Positions 60,756 through 64,000 of a DNA stretch of 64,000 bases are shown in pieces. The stretch's first letter is position 1, and every line of letters starts with the position of its first letter. Origin of the DNA: Magnetococcales bacterium HCHbin5 (GTDB lineage Bacteria; Pseudomonadota; Magnetococcia; Magnetococcales; Magnetaquicoccaceae); NCBI GenBank assembly GCA_002753505.1, contig PEAG01000010.1:1-64000 (forward strand), read 5' to 3'. The notes under the pieces were generated by a model that was not told where the DNA came from, ran no database searches, and was given only the letters and a program-made list of their open reading frames with translations. The position numbers were made by a program, and so were the translations under genes.

Positions 60756-61040
60756 ATGTCTGATTTTATTGAAGTGCGCATTCATGGCCAACTGTTCCGG
60801 TTGCGGGCAGGTACGGAAGAGGCATATGTTCGGTCGTTGGCAGCGTACGTCGATGATGTCATGAAAACGATATCCCGACAGTCCAATACCGTCTCTACGG
60901 AACGGCTTGCCATCATGGCCGCGCTGAATGTGACCGATACCCTTTTCCAACAACAGCGACGTGCAGAGGGTGATACCAAAGCCGTCCATGAGAGAATTAC
61001 CAGATTGGTCACCTTGAGTGATCGTCTATTGGGAGATTGA
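60756..61040 (+). CDS. zapA: Cell division protein ZapA
   Basis: 94 aa; VEVRIHGQ-type start, AAYVDDVMKTISRQ, ERLAIMAALNVTDTLF. Confidence 0.88.
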   Translation: MSDFIEVRIHGQLFRLRAGTEEAYVRSLAAYVDDVMKTISRQSNTVSTERLAIMAALNVTDTLFQQQRRAEGDTKAVHERITRLVTLSDRLLGD

Positions 61041-61050
61041 TTTCGTCATA

Positions 61051-61233
61051 ATCCCCTGCGGTGTTCGTGAGAAACGCTTTCCTCCTGAGCCGATACTTAT
61101 AGAACCCAGGAATCCATGCCCTGATCGTGAAGTGCGAGCCCGAACCATGTGGGATTGCCGGCAGCGATTATTTCAGGAATCCACTTATTAAACGGGTTCA
61201 GAGGACGCCAAGTCCACGGCACAGGCGGGGGAT
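61051..61233 (+). ncRNA. ssrS: 6S RNA
   Basis: Closing stem atcccctgc / gcgggggat, conserved GGTGTTCGTGAG and CCTGAGCCGATA segments resembling 6S RNA; located between zapA and the 5-FCL gene. Confidence 0.85.
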
Positions 61234-61240
61234 TTTATTA

Positions 61241-61861
61241 GTGGAAGTCGACAAGCAAACTCTTCGCGCTGCCCTGCGCAAAGTGCGGCGTCTGCTGACG
61301 CAGGCGCAGGTGCGCGGGTTCAGTGCCGCCATCTGTCGACGGGCCCAGGAGATGCCCCAGTTCAAACGGGCCTCTTCCGTGGGGCTGTATGTGTCTATCG
61401 ATAACGAAGTGGATCCCTCCTCTCTCCTCCTCGCAGCACATCTGTCAGAAAAAGCCGTGTTTCTTCCCGTTGTGGATCAGCAACGGCGGGCGATCTGTTT
61501 TGTCCAGTATCGGAAAAATGAGCCGCTGGTCGAGGGGGCTTTTGGCATCCGCGAGCCTTTGCTCTCCCCGGTGGAGAAAAGGTTGCAGGAGGCTGATGCG
61601 CTGCCGATCCCCCCTCTTGACATCCTGTTTTTGCCCCTGGTGGCCTTTGACCCGTCTGGTTGTCGATTGGGCTATGGAGGGGGCTACTATGATCGTCTCC
61701 TGGCACACCAACAGCAGGCATTGGGGTACAAACCGTTGCTGATTGGGTTGGCTTACCATTGCCAGCAGGTGCCGGTACTCCCCCGCGACCCCCATGATGT
61801 GCCGATGGACTGGGTGGTGACGGAGCGGGAATGTTTGACTTGCTCTGGTGCAGAGGCCTGA
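61241..61861 (+). CDS. 5-formyltetrahydrofolate cyclo-ligase family protein
   Basis: FGIREP, DILFLPLVAFDPSGCRLGYGGGYYDRLL; GTG start placed just after 6S RNA. Confidence 0.92.
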   Translation: MEVDKQTLRAALRKVRRLLTQAQVRGFSAAICRRAQEMPQFKRASSVGLYVSIDNEVDPSSLLLAAHLSEKAVFLPVVDQQRRAICFVQYRKNEPLVEGAFGIREPLLSPVEKRLQEADALPIPPLDILFLPLVAFDPSGCRLGYGGGYYDRLLAHQQQALGYKPLLIGLAYHCQQVPVLPRDPHDVPMDWVVTERECLTCSGAEA

Positions 61862-61935
61862 GACCACACTCACCATTAAGATTTCCACTGACACCCTGTT
61901 GCGGGGTTGTTCGGTGATAGGGAGCCTGTTTTTAC

Positions 61936-63495
61936 ATGGACATATGGGTATTGTTATTTGGCATTGCGGTGGGGGTCGGCCTGGTGCTGGCTTTCAATTT
62001 TCAGCAGCGCAGGGTGCGTGAAAATTTTTTTGCCCAAAAAGAGTTACAGGTTGAACACTTGCTGAAGGCGGCCGAAGAAAAAGCGGCGGTCGTGGCCCGT
62101 GAGGTGGAGTTGAAGGTCCAGGCAGAGCGGCTGCGGGTACAGGAGGAGGTTGAAAACAAGTTCAGGGAGCAGGACCGGGAACTGGATCGACAAAAACGCC
62201 GCATGGACAAGCGTGAAGAGCAGTTGGATCGGAAATTTGACCATTTGGACCAGCGGGAGAGTGAGCAGGAACGCCGTCGCGCCCAGATGGAAGAGGAAAA
62301 AAAGCAGATGGATCTGGCAGCCCTCAAGCTGCAGGAGACGATACTGGAGGCGCAGAAGCGGCTGGAGTCGATCGCCCGCCTGTCGGAGGAGGAGGCCAAG
62401 CGACAATTGATGGCCTCGCTGGAGGAGGGTGCGCGCCGTGAGTCTGCACGACTCTTCAAGCAGTTGGAGGAGGAGGTCAAGGAGCGGGCCAGCCAGACGG
62501 CCCAGGAGGTGATTTGTACTGCCATTCAACGTCATGCCAGTGAGTTTGTGGCGGAGAAGACCGTCACCGTGGTCCCGCTCCCCTCGGAAGAGATGAAGGG
62601 GCGTATCATTGGCCGTGAGGGCCGCAACATTCGCGCCCTGGAGGCAGCCACCGGTTGTGACCTGATCATTGACGATACCCCGGAGGCGGTGGTCATCTCC
62701 GGCTTTAATCCGGTCCGCCGGCTTGTGGCCCGTCTGGCTCTGGAAGAGTTGATCTCGGATGGACGCATCCATCCCGCTCGCATTGAGGCGGTGGTCAAGA
62801 AGGCTGCCAAAACCATTGACCAGGAAATTCGCGAAGCGGGCAAACGGGCCATTTTTGATGTAGGACTGGCCGAGGTCTCGCCGGAAATTGTGCGTCTGTT
62901 GGGTACCCTCAAATTCCGCACCTCCTACACGCAAAATGTGCTGGCCCACTCGGTGGATGTCGCCTTTTTTGCGGGGATCATGGCTGAGGAGTTGGGGCTG
63001 GATGGCAATATGGCGCGCCGTTGCGGGCTGTTGCACGACATTGGCAAGGCGGTGGATCATGAAATCCAGGGTTCCCACGCGGTCATCGGGGGCCAGTTTG
63101 CCAAAAAATACAAGGAACACCCGATCGTGGTCAATGCCATTTGGTCGCATCATTTTGATATAGAACCCATTTCTGTCTATGGCCCCCTGACCAATGCCGC
63201 CGATGCCTTGTCTGCGGCCCGTCCGGGAGCCCGGCGGGAAAATGTCGAGACCTATATCAAGCGGTTGGAGAGTCTGGAGCAGATTGCCAACCAGTTCGAA
63301 GGGGTGGAAAAAAGCTTTGCCATCCAGGCTGGACGCGAGTTGCGGGTCATGGTGGGTTATGAGCGGGTCCAGGATGAAGGGGCCATGATGTTGGCCCGGG
63401 ATATTGCTCAAAAGGTGGAAAGTGAACTGACCTATCCTGGCCAGATCAGGGTCACTGTTATCCGGGAGATGCGGGTGACTGAGATCGCCCACTGA
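61936..63495 (+). CDS. rny: Ribonuclease Y
   Basis: N-terminal TM, long coiled coil, KH domain ([41 protein letters not shown]), HD domain ([22 protein letters not shown]). Confidence 0.97.
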   Translation: MDIWVLLFGIAVGVGLVLAFNFQQRRVRENFFAQKELQVEHLLKAAEEKAAVVAREVELKVQAERLRVQEEVENKFREQDRELDRQKRRMDKREEQLDRKFDHLDQRESEQERRRAQMEEEKKQMDLAALKLQETILEAQKRLESIARLSEEEAKRQLMASLEEGARRESARLFKQLEEEVKERASQTAQEVICTAIQRHASEFVAEKTVTVVPLPSEEMKGRIIGREGRNIRALEAATGCDLIIDDTPEAVVISGFNPVRRLVARLALEELISDGRIHPARIEAVVKKAAKTIDQEIREAGKRAIFDVGLAEVSPEIVRLLGTLKFRTSYTQNVLAHSVDVAFFAGIMAEELGLDGNMARRCGLLHDIGKAVDHEIQGSHAVIGGQFAKKYKEHPIVVNAIWSHHFDIEPISVYGPLTNAADALSAARPGARRENVETYIKRLESLEQIANQFEGVEKSFAIQAGRELRVMVGYERVQDEGAMMLARDIAQKVESELTYPGQIRVTVIREMRVTEIAH

Positions 63496-63537
63496 CGCAC
63501 CTCCTGTTGCCGTTACAGCGTGAAGGGAAACCATTCG

Positions 63538-64000
63538 ATGCATGCAGAACGTCCTGTCCCCGCCGGTGAGGTAGCCAAGCGCACCCTGCATTTTTTCTGG
63601 TTGGCAGACTGCTCAGGTTCCATGGCCGGGACCAAGATTGCCACCCTCAACCAATCCATCCGGGAGGTGTTACCGGAGATTGAGGAGGTGGTCAAGGATC
63701 ATCCCGAGGTCCGGGTGGAGATGCGTGCTATCCGGTTTTCCACCACAAGCGAATGGCATGTGGGGCCGCAGGCGGTACCGCTGAGCAGATTTGCCTGGCC
63801 GGAGTTGCGTCCCGATGGTGCCACGGCCACCTCACAAGCCATCCGGCACTTGATCCAGAAGTTGGATATTAGCGAGATGCCTGAACGGGGGTTGCCGCCG
63901 GTCTGCATTTTGATTTCCGATGGCTTTTGTACCGATTCCGCCGAGGAGTATGATCGGGTGATCCAGGAGTTGGATCAGATCCCGTGGGGCTTGAAGGCGG
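63538..64000 (+). CDS. von Willebrand factor A domain protein (TerY-like), truncated by window end
   Basis: FFWLADCSGSMAGTKIATLNQSI (MIDAS DxSxS), RFSTTSEWHVGP, VCILISDGFCTD; no stop before 64000. Confidence 0.8.
   Translation, partial: MHAERPVPAGEVAKRTLHFFWLADCSGSMAGTKIATLNQSIREVLPEIEEVVKDHPEVRVEMRAIRFSTTSEWHVGPQAVPLSRFAWPELRPDGATATSQAIRHLIQKLDISEMPERGLPPVCILISDGFCTDSAEEYDRVIQELDQIPWGLKA

Noticed and set aside
61127-61240. N-terminal extension of the 5-FCL ORF
   Set aside because: This part is explained by 6S RNA; homology to 5-FCL begins after the GTG at 61241
62044-63591. 515-aa minus-strand ORF
   Set aside because: Antisense to rny; no coding signature

Overview
64-kb chromosomal window with dense gene content. 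The repertoire (CHASE/PAS/REC hybrid kinases, hemerythrins, nos operon, 6S RNA between zapA and 5-FCL) suggests a Gram-negative proteobacterium, possibly Magnetococcales-like; that assignment is inference only. Contents in order: (i) CHASE/PAS sensor kinases, a REC-HD-GYP protein and a truncated GAF-PAS protein (0.1-7.8 kb); (ii) a MEMO1-AMMECR1 fusion, a lone REC next to a small SWIM-finger/coiled-coil protein, overlapping selO and msrB, a CMD-family protein and an MFS transporter (7.9-14.3 kb); (iii) an MCP, a small 4-Cys secreted protein and a rubrerythrin (14.5-17.4 kb); (iv) a 12.8-kb minus-strand array of four multidomain hybrid kinases plus a REC protein (17.4-30.1 kb); (v) a decaheme cytochrome c / membrane cytochrome b-like / degenerate ferredoxin gene set (30.8-32.7 kb); (vi) an MCP-CZB-hemerythrin receptor, a bacteriohemerythrin and a STAS protein (33.2-36.8 kb); (vii) PhoD, an amidase, a NUDIX protein, an ODP/MBL-GGDEF fusion, a PhoPQ-like two-component pair, glnE and an HNH protein (36.9-47.7 kb); (viii) the nosRZDFYL operon (48.4-56.2 kb), followed by a repeat element (large imperfect inverted repeat plus 108-bp tandem repeats); (ix) an M23 peptidase, xseA, a YbjN-like protein, a ZapB-like protein, zapA, 6S RNA, 5-FCL, rny and a truncated VWA gene. 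The most unusual items are the degenerate [2Fe-2S] protein linked to the decaheme/cyt b genes, the two distant 4-Cys paralogues, the ODP-GGDEF fusion, the CZB+hemerythrin chemoreceptor, the SWIM/coiled-coil protein beside a lone REC, and the post-nos repeat element. No tRNA, rRNA, CRISPR array or intact transposase was recognised.
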